From an uncultured Eubacteriales bacterium (GTDB lineage Bacteria; Bacillota; Clostridia; Oscillospirales; CAG-272), in NCBI GenBank assembly GCA_900550625.1, contig URSW01000013.1:1-17807 (forward strand): a stretch of 17,807 nucleotides of DNA, written 5' to 3'. The translations under genes were made by a program, and so were the position numbers. Within the stretch, counting starts at the first letter, position 1; the number at the start of each line of letters is the position of its first letter. A model generated the notes under the pieces. It had not been told where the DNA came from, did not search any database, and worked only from the letters and a program-made list of their open reading frames with translations. This document shows, piece after piece, positions 7,653 to 14,031 of the stretch.

Positions 7653-8837
7653 TTACACTATCATTCCGATCTTTTCATGCTTTACTTCGTCGGCAAGTGC
7701 GATTATCTCGGTGAGCGGACGCCCCTCCTCGAACATCGGAACAAAGCGCATTACCGTGCGGCAGAATTCGTGCTCCGCATCGAGTCCGCAAAGCTCGGAG
7801 GGCGTCTTTCTCTCGCCTTCGGCATTTTCGCTGTTGTACTCAACCAGAGCGGCGGCGGCCCCGACACAGATGAACACGGGGAAGAATCCCTGACCGCATG
7901 CTTGAAGGAATGCGCCCGTCAGACGGTCGGATTTCGCAAGCTTGCGCGGTATATCGCCGCCGACTCTCGCGCAGGTGTCTCCGAGCGCGGTGTTGCCGAA
8001 GCGGCGGATAAGATCACCCACATGGTCGGCCACCGGGACGATATCCGTGCCGTATTTTTTCGAGAGCGCCGCAGCGCTGTCGTACATTGCGGACTGAGCA
8101 CAGAGGCGGATCGCCGGATCGGCAATCGCGGTGCAGATGTATTCATGCCCGAGATAGTGCCCGAGATAGGCGCAGATCGCGTGCCCCATGTTGTGGATGT
8201 AAAGCTTTCTTTCAATGTAGTAATGAAACGGCGAAAACGGAACCATGTTTTCTATCTCGGGAGCGTCACCGACGAATGCGTCGCGGTCAACGGGGAGAAC
8301 GCCGTATTCCTCAACGGATACCGCGAGGATGTTTTCCTTCCGCGCGTCCGCCTTCGGTACGGGCACCATGCGTCCGACGGAGGTCTCGATGAGACCGACC
8401 TTCGACAGCTCGTCCGAGCTGAGTTCACCCTCTAACAGAGAACGGATATAGCTGTCGGCATCCATGAGATTTTCGCATATCAGGAGATTGAGCGGCTTTC
8501 CCGATTCCGCGAATCTTTTCTTCGCACCGCGGACGAAATTCGGGATTATGTATTTTATCGCCTTTGCGCCCACGCAGGTCGCGGCGATGTCGCACTCCGC
8601 GATCGCTGCGGCAGCGGCTTCGGCATCGTTTCCGTTTACCGCGGAAATCTTGTCAACGGTGACCTCGCGCTTTCCTTCGCTCGAAACGATCGTGAGAGGA
8701 TAGCAGTGATCGGCGTTTATTTTCTCTACAACACTGTCGGCGACATCGATAAATGTTACGGAAAGTCCCGCGTTTGAAAAAAGCGCGCCGATAAAGCCTC
8801 TTCCTATGTTTCCGGCTCCGAATATAACAGCTTTCAT
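7653..8837 (-). CDS. mtlD: Mannitol-1-phosphate 5-dehydrogenase
   Basis: A 394-aa enzyme (usual length about 380) that interconverts mannitol 1-phosphate and fructose 6-phosphate with NAD(H). The canonical N-terminus with the Rossmann motif GAGNIGRGFIG is at 7-17, D31 at the end of the second strand suggests NAD use, CENLMDA is at 121-127, and the polyol-dehydrogenase signature K-x4-N-x2-H is at K211, N216 and H219. The frame is open 108 codons further upstream, but that stretch crosses the promoters and has no family similarity, so the ATG at 8837 is the start. Its ribosome site (AAAGG) sits rather far away, at about 14 nt. It leads the probable operon with the PHP, MutS-like and esterase genes. 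No mannitol PTS gene is present in the window. Confidence 0.93.
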   Translation of the reverse strand: MKAVIFGAGNIGRGFIGALFSNAGLSVTFIDVADSVVEKINADHCYPLTIVSSEGKREVTVDKISAVNGNDAEAAAAAIAECDIAATCVGAKAIKYIIPNFVRGAKKRFAESGKPLNLLICENLMDADSYIRSLLEGELSSDELSKVGLIETSVGRMVPVPKADARKENILAVSVEEYGVLPVDRDAFVGDAPEIENMVPFSPFHYYIERKLYIHNMGHAICAYLGHYLGHEYICTAIADPAIRLCAQSAMYDSAAALSKKYGTDIVPVADHVGDLIRRFGNTALGDTCARVGGDIPRKLAKSDRLTGAFLQACGQGFFPVFICVGAAAALVEYNSENAEGERKTPSELCGLDAEHEFCRTVMRFVPMFEEGRPLTEIIALADEVKHEKIGMIV

Positions 8838-8928
8838 TTTTTGTGACCGTACCTTTCCCGGATGGGGCGCCGAGTGCCGATCGCTGCAGAGCGGAGAAGA
8901 GCGCGCGGCGCCGTGAATAATTATTTTT

Positions 8929-8957
8929 ATTATACCACTAAAAAAATAATAGGTCAA
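8929..8957 (-). promoter_or_regulatory. Sigma-A promoter of the mtlD operon
   Basis: On the minus strand, TTGACC (8952-8957), a 17-bp A/T-rich spacer and a perfect TATAAT (8929-8934) lie ahead of a leader of about 85 nt before mtlD. It stands back-to-back with the uracil-glycosylase promoter; the two -35 boxes are 2 bp apart. Confidence 0.88.
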
Positions 8958-8959
8958 GA

Positions 8960-8988
8960 TTGACGGGAAACAAAAATGATGATATACT
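8960..8988 (+). promoter_or_regulatory. Sigma-A promoter of the uracil-DNA glycosylase gene
   Basis: TTGACG (8960-8965), a 17-bp spacer and TATACT (8983-8988) give a transcript start near 8995 and a leader of about 95 nt. Each box matches the consensus at 5 of 6 positions. Confidence 0.83.
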
Positions 8989-9088
8989 TTACGGAGACGG
9001 GCTTTGCGTTTCTTGTGAGAAAAACGCGAAAAGTGCGGAGTTTTCCTGATGACGCGGACGGAAAAAAGTACGGAATACGGAGAAGAAT

Positions 9089-9670
9089 ATGGAATACGCA
9101 AATCTTGAAGAAGTAAAGTGTGCGGCGGAAAAGTGCCGTGCGTGTCCTCTCTGCGAGACAAAAACGAATACGGTGTTCGGTATCGGCAACGAAAATGCGG
9201 AACTTATGTTTGTCGGCGAAGCGCCCGGCGAAAAGGAGGATCTCTCAGGGATCCCGTTTGTCGGCGCGGCGGGAAAACTCCTCGATAAATATCTGTGCGC
9301 GGTCGGGATCGACAGGGAGAACGTGTATATAGCGAACATTTTGAAATGCCGTCCGCCTCATAACCGCGATCCGAAGCCGGAAGAGGAAGACGAATGCATA
9401 GGATTTCTGCGTGAGCAGGTAAGACTGATACAGCCGAGGGTCATAGTGTGCCTCGGACGGATTTCGGCAATGCGTCTGATAAAGCCCGATTTCAGGATCA
9501 CGAAGGAACACGGAATCTTCTACAAAAAAGGAAAATACACAATCTGCGCCGTGTTCCACCCGGCGGCGCTCCTGCGCGATCCGCGCAAACGCGAGGATAT
9601 GCTCACGGATATGAAGAATATAAAGGCGCTTCTCGACGGAAGGACAGGAACGGAGGAAACTGCGCAATAG
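9089..9670 (+). CDS. Family-4 uracil-DNA glycosylase (4Fe-4S)
   Basis: A 193-aa protein that excises uracil from DNA, the first step of base-excision repair. Four cysteines fit the family-4 iron-sulfur cluster: C16 and C19 (CRAC), C87 in KCRPP and C103; C22 is an extra one. Catalytic motif 1 GEAPGEKED is at 43-51 and motif 2 HPAALL at 157-162. PFVGAAGKLLD after motif 1 is also typical. In related enzymes the cluster is structural. Family-4 enzymes are common in archaea and many anaerobes. GGAG lies 7-8 nt before the ATG. It is monocistronic, with its own promoter, and the next gene's promoter begins 12 nt after its stop. It is divergent from mtlD. Confidence 0.93.
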   Translation: MEYANLEEVKCAAEKCRACPLCETKTNTVFGIGNENAELMFVGEAPGEKEDLSGIPFVGAAGKLLDKYLCAVGIDRENVYIANILKCRPPHNRDPKPEEEDECIGFLREQVRLIQPRVIVCLGRISAMRLIKPDFRITKEHGIFYKKGKYTICAVFHPAALLRDPRKREDMLTDMKNIKALLDGRTGTEETAQ

Positions 9671-9682
9671 CAAATGTTCCTG

Positions 9683-9711
9683 TTGCAAAAGCGGCGGGCG
9701 GGTGTTATAAT
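9683..9711 (+). promoter_or_regulatory. Sigma-A promoter of the oxidoreductase gene
   Basis: TTGCAA (9683-9688), a 17-bp GC-rich spacer and a perfect TATAAT (9706-9711). Transcription should start near 9718, leaving a leader of about 155 nt with an 8-bp hairpin at 9808-9831. Confidence 0.83.
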
Positions 9712-9807
9712 GAACACCGGACACAAAACGGTTATAATGTGAAGCGGTAAGAACGGTACACATATTCAAGCCGAGACAAAAGAAATGTTCAGCGTTTCAG
9801 ATGACTG

Positions 9808-9831
9808 TCATGCGCACGGAAGCGCGCATGA
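9808..9831 (+). other. Hairpin in the oxidoreductase leader
   Basis: A perfect 8-bp inverted repeat (9808-9815 and 9824-9831) with an 8-nt loop lies inside the 5' leader about 45 nt before the TTG start. There is no T-tail, so it is not a terminator; a role is not shown. Confidence 0.4.
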
Positions 9832-9861
9832 TATAAAACACAAAAATACATACGAATTTCC

Positions 9862-9866
9862 GGAGG
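9862..9866 (+). promoter_or_regulatory. Ribosome binding site that selects the TTG start
   Basis: GGAGG lies 8 nt before TTG at 9875. The next in-frame ATG (9896) is 29 nt away, and the earlier ATG at 9785 has no comparable site, so TTG is the best-supported start. Confidence 0.75.
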
Positions 9867-9874
9867 AAAAGATT

Positions 9875-10999
9875 TTGGCTGAAGAAAAAAGAAACATGAG
9901 AATCGCGTTTGTCGGAGTCGGCAACATAAGCGAGATCTATCTCGAGAACATTACGAATATGTTCCGCGAGATAGAGGTCATCGGCGTCTGCGATCTTATC
10001 CGCGAGCGTGCGGAGAAGGCTGTCGAAAAATATAACATCCCCAAGCTTTACAACGATATGTACGAGCTTTTTGCGGATGACGATGTCGATATCGTGCTCA
10101 ACATCACCGAAGCGTACAACCATTACGCGGTAACAAAGGCGGCTCTTGAGGCGGGAAAGAACGTGTACTCCGAAAAGCCGCTTGCCACAACGCTTGAACA
10201 GGGCAAGGAGCTCGTCCGCCTCGCAAAGGAAAAGGGCGTTCGCCTCGGCGGAGCGCCCGATACCTTCCTCGGCGGAGGAATCCAAACCTGCCGCCGCCTC
10301 ATCGAGGACGGATACATCGGCGATGTTTTCGGCGGCAGCATCCACATGATCTGCCGCGGCCCCGAGGGATGGCATCCGGATCCGGAGGCGTTCTATCAGC
10401 CCGGAGCGGGTCCGATGTTCGATATGGGGCCGTATTACATGACGGCGCTTGCAAATCTTCTCGGACGCTGCTCAAAGATCACCGGATTCTCGGGACGCGC
10501 ACATAAGGAGAGAATAATCGGCAGCGGACCGCGCTACGGTCAGAAGATCCCGGTCAACGTGGATACGTTCGTATGCGGAACGATGCTCTTCGATTCCGGC
10601 GCGATCGTGGATTCGCGTATCTCGTTTGACGTGTACTGCTTCACAAGCGATTATGCCCATATCGAGCTTTACGGAACCGAAGGCGTTCTCTATGTGCCAG
10701 ATCCCAACGCATTCAACGGACAGATCAAGATTGTCCGCGGAAACGAGGGCGTTATGCGTGAGCTTCCGACGATGTATCCGTATAAGGATAACTGCCGCGG
10801 AGTAGGTCTTGCCGATATGGCAAAGGCGATCCGGACCGGACGTGAGCACCGATGCAGCAACATGCAGCAGCTTCACGTTCTCGAGATGATGGAGAGCTTT
10901 ACCACTGCATCTCGTGAGGAAAGAGTTGTTACTCTCGAAACCCCCTATGAGCGCGGACCGATAATGGACATCCACGGTATGCAGGGAATACTCGACTGA
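9875..10999 (+). CDS. Gfo/Idh/MocA family NAD(P)-dependent oxidoreductase
   Basis: A 374-aa protein from the TTG start. The Rossmann fold begins with GVGNIS at 14-19, followed by an acidic C39-D40 strand end that favours NAD(H). ITEAYNHY at 78-84 is the usual NxTP-like region, and EKP at 100-102 carries the family's catalytic lysine K101. The second domain has DMGPYY at 183-188, where many relatives have Asp-x-Gly-x-His, so Y187 replaces the usual histidine. The family oxidises or reduces sugars, inositols and sugar nucleotides; the substrate cannot be assigned. No transporter or sugar kinase is adjacent. It has its own promoter and a strong hairpin behind it, so it is monocistronic. A product starting at ATG 9896 would lack only seven residues. 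Confidence 0.9.
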   Translation: MAEEKRNMRIAFVGVGNISEIYLENITNMFREIEVIGVCDLIRERAEKAVEKYNIPKLYNDMYELFADDDVDIVLNITEAYNHYAVTKAALEAGKNVYSEKPLATTLEQGKELVRLAKEKGVRLGGAPDTFLGGGIQTCRRLIEDGYIGDVFGGSIHMICRGPEGWHPDPEAFYQPGAGPMFDMGPYYMTALANLLGRCSKITGFSGRAHKERIIGSGPRYGQKIPVNVDTFVCGTMLFDSGAIVDSRISFDVYCFTSDYAHIELYGTEGVLYVPDPNAFNGQIKIVRGNEGVMRELPTMYPYKDNCRGVGLADMAKAIRTGREHRCSNMQQLHVLEMMESFTTASREERVVTLETPYERGPIMDIHGMQGILD

Positions 11000-11017
11000 T
11001 AAAAATGATTTCGTTTT

Positions 11018-11052
11018 GCGGCACCGCTCAAAGCGGTGCCGCAAATATTTTA
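11018..11052 (+). terminator. Hairpin terminator after the oxidoreductase gene
   Basis: A perfect 11-bp GC-rich stem (11018-11028 and 11032-11042) has a CAA loop and a weak AAATATTTTA tail, 18 nt past the stop codon. A TCGTTTT run on its left side also allows some function on the other strand. Confidence 0.8.
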
Positions 11053-11158
11053 TGAGGCGACGAGATTCAGAACACAGCCCGTATCGGAAAGGCGCTCTGC
11101 CGCAGACGAGCGCGGACTGCCGCCTGCCGTATGTTTTGCTTGAAATTCCGGCTTCGCC

Positions 11159-11403
11159 GTCGCGGGAGAACGCCCGATATACGCTTCACTTTACCGATGT
11201 TTGGGCGAGGGCACTGCCTATCGGACTTTCGAAACCGGGTCAACTCAACCGTCGTGGGAGAACGCCCGATATACGCTTCACTTTACCGATGCTCGGATGC
11301 GGGCACTGCCTATCGGACTTTCGAAACCGGGTCAACTCAACCGTCGCGGGATAACGTTCGGTATACGCCGCACTCTGCCGATGTTTGGGTGCGGGCACTG
11401 CCC
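11159..11403. repeat. 92-bp tandem direct repeat, about 2.7 copies
   Basis: Units start at 11159, 11251 and 11343, an exact 92-bp period. By eye, units 1 and 2 differ at about 6 of 92 positions, clustered in the segment after ACCGATG. Unit 3 is truncated after about 60 bp and is more diverged, with about 10 differences. Each full unit ends with a TTTCGAAA palindrome region and GGGTCAACTCAACC. There are no coding signs, no terminal inverted repeats and no spacers, so it is neither a CRISPR array nor an insertion sequence. Confidence 0.92.
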
Positions 11404-11421
11404 GCTGCCCGCTGCCCGCTG
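11401..11421. repeat. Three tandem copies of CCCGCTG
   Basis: The heptamer occurs at 11401, 11408 and 11415, immediately after the truncated third 92-bp unit, as if slippage occurred at the end of the array. Confidence 0.9.
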
Positions 11422-11434
11422 AACATATCGGGAA

Positions 11435-11469
11435 CTTACCGCATATAATAATATGTAATATGCGGTAAG
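11435..11469. promoter_or_regulatory. Palindrome with 11-bp arms upstream of the YlmC-like gene
   Basis: The arms CTTACCGCATA (11435-11445) and its exact complement (11459-11469) flank a 13-nt A/T-rich loop. A TATAAT hexamer lies at 11444-11449 inside it, without a clear -35 box at 17 bp. It ends 9 nt before the ribosome site region of the next gene. It could be a repressor operator over the promoter or, if transcription starts upstream, a leader hairpin. Confidence 0.55.
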
Positions 11470-11489
11470 CTTGTGAAAGGAGTATTTCA

Positions 11490-11801
11490 ATGGCGTGTAC
11501 TACCGGTGAGCTTGAAAGCAAAGAGGTCGTAAACGTGTGCGACGGACGCAGGTTCGGATGTATAACCGATTTCGAACTGGACCCGTGCGACGGTAAGCTG
11601 AAAGCACTTTTTGTCCGGAACGGACGTTCGATCTTCGGAAAAGGCGAGGATATCCGTATACCGTGGGATAAGATCGTGAAAATAGGTGAGGACACGATAC
11701 TCGTCGATATCGGTTCGTCGCGGGATTCCAAACCGAACGAGTGCGAATGCTGTCCTCCGCCGCCTCCTCCGCCTAAGAAGAGGGGCAGACCGTTCTTTTG
11801 A
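11490..11801 (+). CDS. YlmC/YmxH-family PRC-barrel protein with AT-hook-like tail
   Basis: A 103-aa protein. Residues about 5-75 form a PRC-barrel of the YlmC/YmxH family, with ELESKEVVNV, GRRFGCITD and the IPWDKIVKIGEDTILVDI strand. Family members are small, usually 80-90 aa, occur in spore-forming Firmicutes and are linked to sporulation, without a defined mechanism. This one adds a tail: CECC at 85-88, seven prolines at 89-95, then KKRGRP at 96-101, which contains the RGRP core of AT-hook DNA-binding motifs. AAAGGAG lies 7 nt before the ATG. Upstream is the palindrome at 11435-11469; downstream the rpsB promoter begins 33 nt after the stop. The family call is sound; DNA binding by the tail is inference. 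Confidence 0.85.
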   Translation: MACTTGELESKEVVNVCDGRRFGCITDFELDPCDGKLKALFVRNGRSIFGKGEDIRIPWDKIVKIGEDTILVDIGSSRDSKPNECECCPPPPPPPKKRGRPFF

Positions 11802-11833
11802 ATGTAAACATTTTGTGAATTGTCCTGCGGACA

Positions 11834-11862
11834 TTGCGGCGCGCGGCTTTATATGATATAAT
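11834..11862 (+). promoter_or_regulatory. Extended -10 promoter of rpsB-tsf
   Basis: TTGCGG (11834-11839), a 17-bp spacer and a perfect TATAAT (11857-11862) with a TGA extension (11854-11856). Transcription should start near 11869, giving a 5' leader of about 115 nt. Confidence 0.82.
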
Positions 11863-11868
11863 GAATCC

Positions 11869-11982
11869 CGTGTGCAAAGCACATATTATCACACACATAC
11901 GGCGCTTGGGAATGTTCGGTTCCGTTTCGGCGGTAGGCACTCCGTTGCCGTGTGGTGGAAAAAACCGAAGGAGGACATAAAA
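11869..11982 (+). promoter_or_regulatory. Structured 5' leader of rpsB, candidate autoregulatory site
   Basis: TTCGGTT (11915-11921) is complementary to AACCGAA (11963-11969), whose last bases run into the AAGGAGGA ribosome site (11968-11975). Inside this closing helix a second hairpin can form between 11928-11934 and 11944-11950 (with G-T pairs). The fold would sit directly on the edge of the Shine-Dalgarno. S2 autoregulates rpsB-tsf through a leader in gamma-proteobacteria; whether this leader does the same is inference. Confidence 0.45.
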
Positions 11983-12744
11983 ATGTCTATCGTATCAATC
12001 AAACAGCTCCTGGAAGCAGGCGTCCATTTCGGACATCACACAAGACGTTGGAATCCTAAGATGGCTGAGTACATCTTCACGGAGAGAAACGGCATCTACA
12101 TCATCGACCTTCAGAAGACGATCAAGAAGTTCGAAGAGGCGTACATGTTTGCCCGCGATATTGCATCCGATGGCGGCACCATTCTTTTCGTAGGAACCAA
12201 GAAGCAGGCAGCCGACGCTATCCGCGAAGAGGCTGAGCGCTGCGGAATGTACTATGTCAACGTACGTTGGCTCGGCGGAATGCTCACCAACTACAAGACC
12301 ATCAGAATGAGCATCAACCGTCTCGCAAGCCTTGAGAAAATGCAGGAAGACGGCACCTTTGATATGCTTCCCAAGAAGGAAGTCGCTTCTCTCCAGAAGG
12401 AGATGGCAAACCTCGAGAGAAACCTCGGCGGTATCAAGAACATGGATCGCCTCCCGTCCGCAATTTTCATCGTTGATCCCCGCAAGGAGCACAACGCCGT
12501 TCTTGAAGCGAAGAAGCTCGGCATCCCGGTAATCGCTATCGTTGACACCAACTGCGATCCCGACGATGCAGATTACGTTATCCCCGGAAACGATGACGCT
12601 ATCCGCGCCATCCGCCTCATCTCCTCCGTTATCGCAAACGCGGTTATCGAGGGACATCAGGGCGAGCAGATGAACGAGGCTGAGGCTGTCGAAGAGAAGG
12701 CCGAGGCTGAGGCTGCCGAGGATGCGGAGAACGCAGAAGCGTAA
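11983..12744 (+). CDS. rpsB: 30S ribosomal protein S2
   Basis: A 253-aa protein of the small ribosomal subunit that binds near S1 and S8 on the 30S back side. The hallmark N-terminus with LLEAGVHFGHHTRRWNPKM is at 8-26, and the LPSAIFIVDPRKEHNA and GIPVIAIVDTNCDPDDADYVIPGNDDAIRA regions are intact. Residues from about 225 form an acidic Ala/Glu-rich tail, common in Firmicutes. The ATG at 11983 was chosen because it follows AAGGAGGA and gives the conserved N-terminus; the frame is open further upstream but in leader sequence. It is followed after 43 nt by tsf, the near-universal rpsB-tsf operon. Confidence 0.98.
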   Translation: MSIVSIKQLLEAGVHFGHHTRRWNPKMAEYIFTERNGIYIIDLQKTIKKFEEAYMFARDIASDGGTILFVGTKKQAADAIREEAERCGMYYVNVRWLGGMLTNYKTIRMSINRLASLEKMQEDGTFDMLPKKEVASLQKEMANLERNLGGIKNMDRLPSAIFIVDPRKEHNAVLEAKKLGIPVIAIVDTNCDPDDADYVIPGNDDAIRAIRLISSVIANAVIEGHQGEQMNEAEAVEEKAEAEAAEDAENAEA

Positions 12745-12787
12745 GTTTTCATATTTCAAAATCAAAGAAAAGGAACGGTAAATATAA

Positions 12788-13717
12788 ATGGCTGCAATTA
12801 CTGCAAAAATGGTATACGATCTCCGCGCCAAGACCGGCTGCGGCATGATGGAGTGCAAGAAGGCTCTCACCGAGGCGGGCGGAGATTTCGACGAGGCTGT
12901 AAAGGTTCTTCGTGAGAAGGGCCTTTCCGTAGCCGCAAAGAAGGCTGACCGTATCGCATCCGAAGGTATTGTCGATATCCTTCTTTCCGATGACAAACAC
13001 ACCGCCGCAATGATCGAGGTCAACGCGGAGACCGACTTTGTTGCAAAGAACGACACTTTCAAGGAGTTCGTAAAGGGCGTTCTCGCGACTATTCTCCGCG
13101 ACAAGCCCGCAGATATTGAAGCTCTTCTTGCTCTCAAGTATCTTGACACCGACTTCACCGTTGAAGGCAAGCTCAAGGATATGATTTTCACTATCGGTGA
13201 GAACATGAACATCCGCCGCTTCATTATCGTCGAGGGCGTGCTCAGCACCTACATCCACGGTCACGGCTCCACCGGCGTTATCATCAAGTTTGACGCTGAC
13301 GAGGCTTGCGAGAAGAACCCCGGATTCGAGGCGTTTGCCAAGAATATTGCGCTTCAGGTTGCCGCTATGCCCGTGCTTTACCTCAACAAGGAATCTGTTC
13401 CTCAGGCTGATATCGACGCCGAGAAAGAAGTTCTTGCCGCTCAGATCAAAAATGACGAGAAGAACGCAAACAAGCCCCAGCAGATCATCGAGAAGATGGT
13501 TTCCGGAAAGATCGGAAAGTTCTACGAAAAGAATTGCCTTACCGAGCAGGCTTACGTCAAGGACGATTCCGTGTCTGTAGGTCAGTATGTAGAGAATACC
13601 GCGAAGGAATTCGGCGGCAAGATCGCTCTTGCGGGATTCTGGTGCTATGAGCGCGGCGAGGGTCTTCAGAAGAAAGAGGATAACTTCGGCGAAGAGATCG
13701 CAAGCATGCTCAAATAA
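12788..13717 (+). CDS. tsf: Elongation factor Ts
   Basis: A 309-aa guanine-nucleotide exchange factor that recycles EF-Tu-GDP to EF-Tu-GTP; slightly longer than the B. subtilis protein (293 aa). The N-terminal UBA-like module (about 1-50) has the family pattern LRAKTGCGMMECKKAL, and the EF-Tu-contacting TDFVAKN is at 82-88. The core and dimerisation parts follow, ending in the conserved C-terminal helix. AAAGGA lies about 13 nt before the ATG, a slightly long spacing. It is co-transcribed with rpsB and ends 12 nt before the strong terminator hairpin at 13730. Confidence 0.97.
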   Translation: MAAITAKMVYDLRAKTGCGMMECKKALTEAGGDFDEAVKVLREKGLSVAAKKADRIASEGIVDILLSDDKHTAAMIEVNAETDFVAKNDTFKEFVKGVLATILRDKPADIEALLALKYLDTDFTVEGKLKDMIFTIGENMNIRRFIIVEGVLSTYIHGHGSTGVIIKFDADEACEKNPGFEAFAKNIALQVAAMPVLYLNKESVPQADIDAEKEVLAAQIKNDEKNANKPQQIIEKMVSGKIGKFYEKNCLTEQAYVKDDSVSVGQYVENTAKEFGGKIALAGFWCYERGEGLQKKEDNFGEEIASMLK

Positions 13718-13729
13718 ATCCGAATATAT

Positions 13730-13760
13730 AAAAAGAGACGCTCTCGGGCGTCTCTTTTTT
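13730..13760 (+). terminator. Rho-independent terminator of rpsB-tsf
   Basis: A 12-bp stem (13730-13741 and 13748-13759) with a 6-nt loop ends in a run of six T on the plus strand. It lies 12 nt past the tsf stop. Confidence 0.95.
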
Positions 13761-13763
13761 ACT

Positions 13764-13793
13764 GTAAAGCCGCCGCGGATTCGGCGGCTTTAC
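13764..13793. other. Second GC-rich hairpin after tsf
   Basis: A perfect 12-bp inverted repeat (13764-13775 and 13782-13793) with a 6-nt loop follows the tsf terminator by 3 nt. It lacks a T-run on either strand, so it may be a 3'-end stabiliser or a backup structure rather than a terminator. Confidence 0.55.
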
Positions 13794-13883
13794 CCTTGTT
13801 TGGAATCGAATCAAAAGCGCATGAAACGGCAGAGATTCGGCTTTCGCAAATCGGATTCCGATTCCGGAATCATTGGCGGAGTA

Positions 13884-13912
13884 CGCAAAAGCCATCCGCC
13901 GAAGCGGACGGC
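13884..13912 (-). terminator. UUCG-capped terminator of the phosphofructokinase gene
   Basis: On the minus strand, a 9-bp stem (13904-13912 with 13891-13899, one G-U pair) is closed by a UUCG tetraloop and followed by UUUUGCGU. It lies about 120 nt past the stop codon, a long 3' untranslated stretch. Confidence 0.75.
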
Positions 13913-14031
13913 TCGGAATTTTTACGGCAAACTCGGCTTGTGCGAATTTGCGGAGTCGGCAAGTCAGATCGACCGAACGCATGCTGAATGGCGACCAACG
14001 CGCAGCGCTGACATTTCGCACGCCCTGCCGC

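Larger units (their letters stand above)
11043..11489. other. 447-bp non-coding stretch holding repeats and a palindrome
   Basis: No credible gene is present. The short open frames here run through the tandem repeat in all three frames, because its 92-bp period is not a multiple of three, and they have no ribosome sites. Contents are the 92-bp tandem repeat (11159-11403), three CCCGCTG copies (11401-11421) and an 11-bp-arm palindrome (11435-11469). In 11053-11158 I see nothing recognisable. Confidence 0.75.
13718..14031. other. Convergent gap between tsf and the phosphofructokinase gene
   Basis: A 314-bp convergent gap. It holds the tsf terminator, the second hairpin and the UUCG-type terminator of the phosphofructokinase. 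The open frames crossing it lack ribosome sites and family resemblance. I see nothing else in it. Confidence 0.7.

Noticed and set aside
8838..9161. N-terminal extension of the mtlD frame by 108 codons
   Set aside because: It runs through both divergent promoters and part of the glycosylase gene, has no dehydrogenase features, and the canonical MtlD N-terminus begins at 8837.
11159..11403. Possible CRISPR array
   Set aside because: The units are contiguous 92-bp tandem copies without variable spacers, and no cas gene is near.
11016..11448. Overlapping open frames of 73-112 codons in the tandem repeat region
   Set aside because: All three frames stay open because of the GC-rich repeat; there are no ribosome sites, and the 92-bp period breaks the frame between units.
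11995..13264. Long minus-strand frames opposite rpsB and tsf
   Set aside because: They mirror two universally conserved genes and have no family resemblance or ribosome sites; they reflect codon bias.
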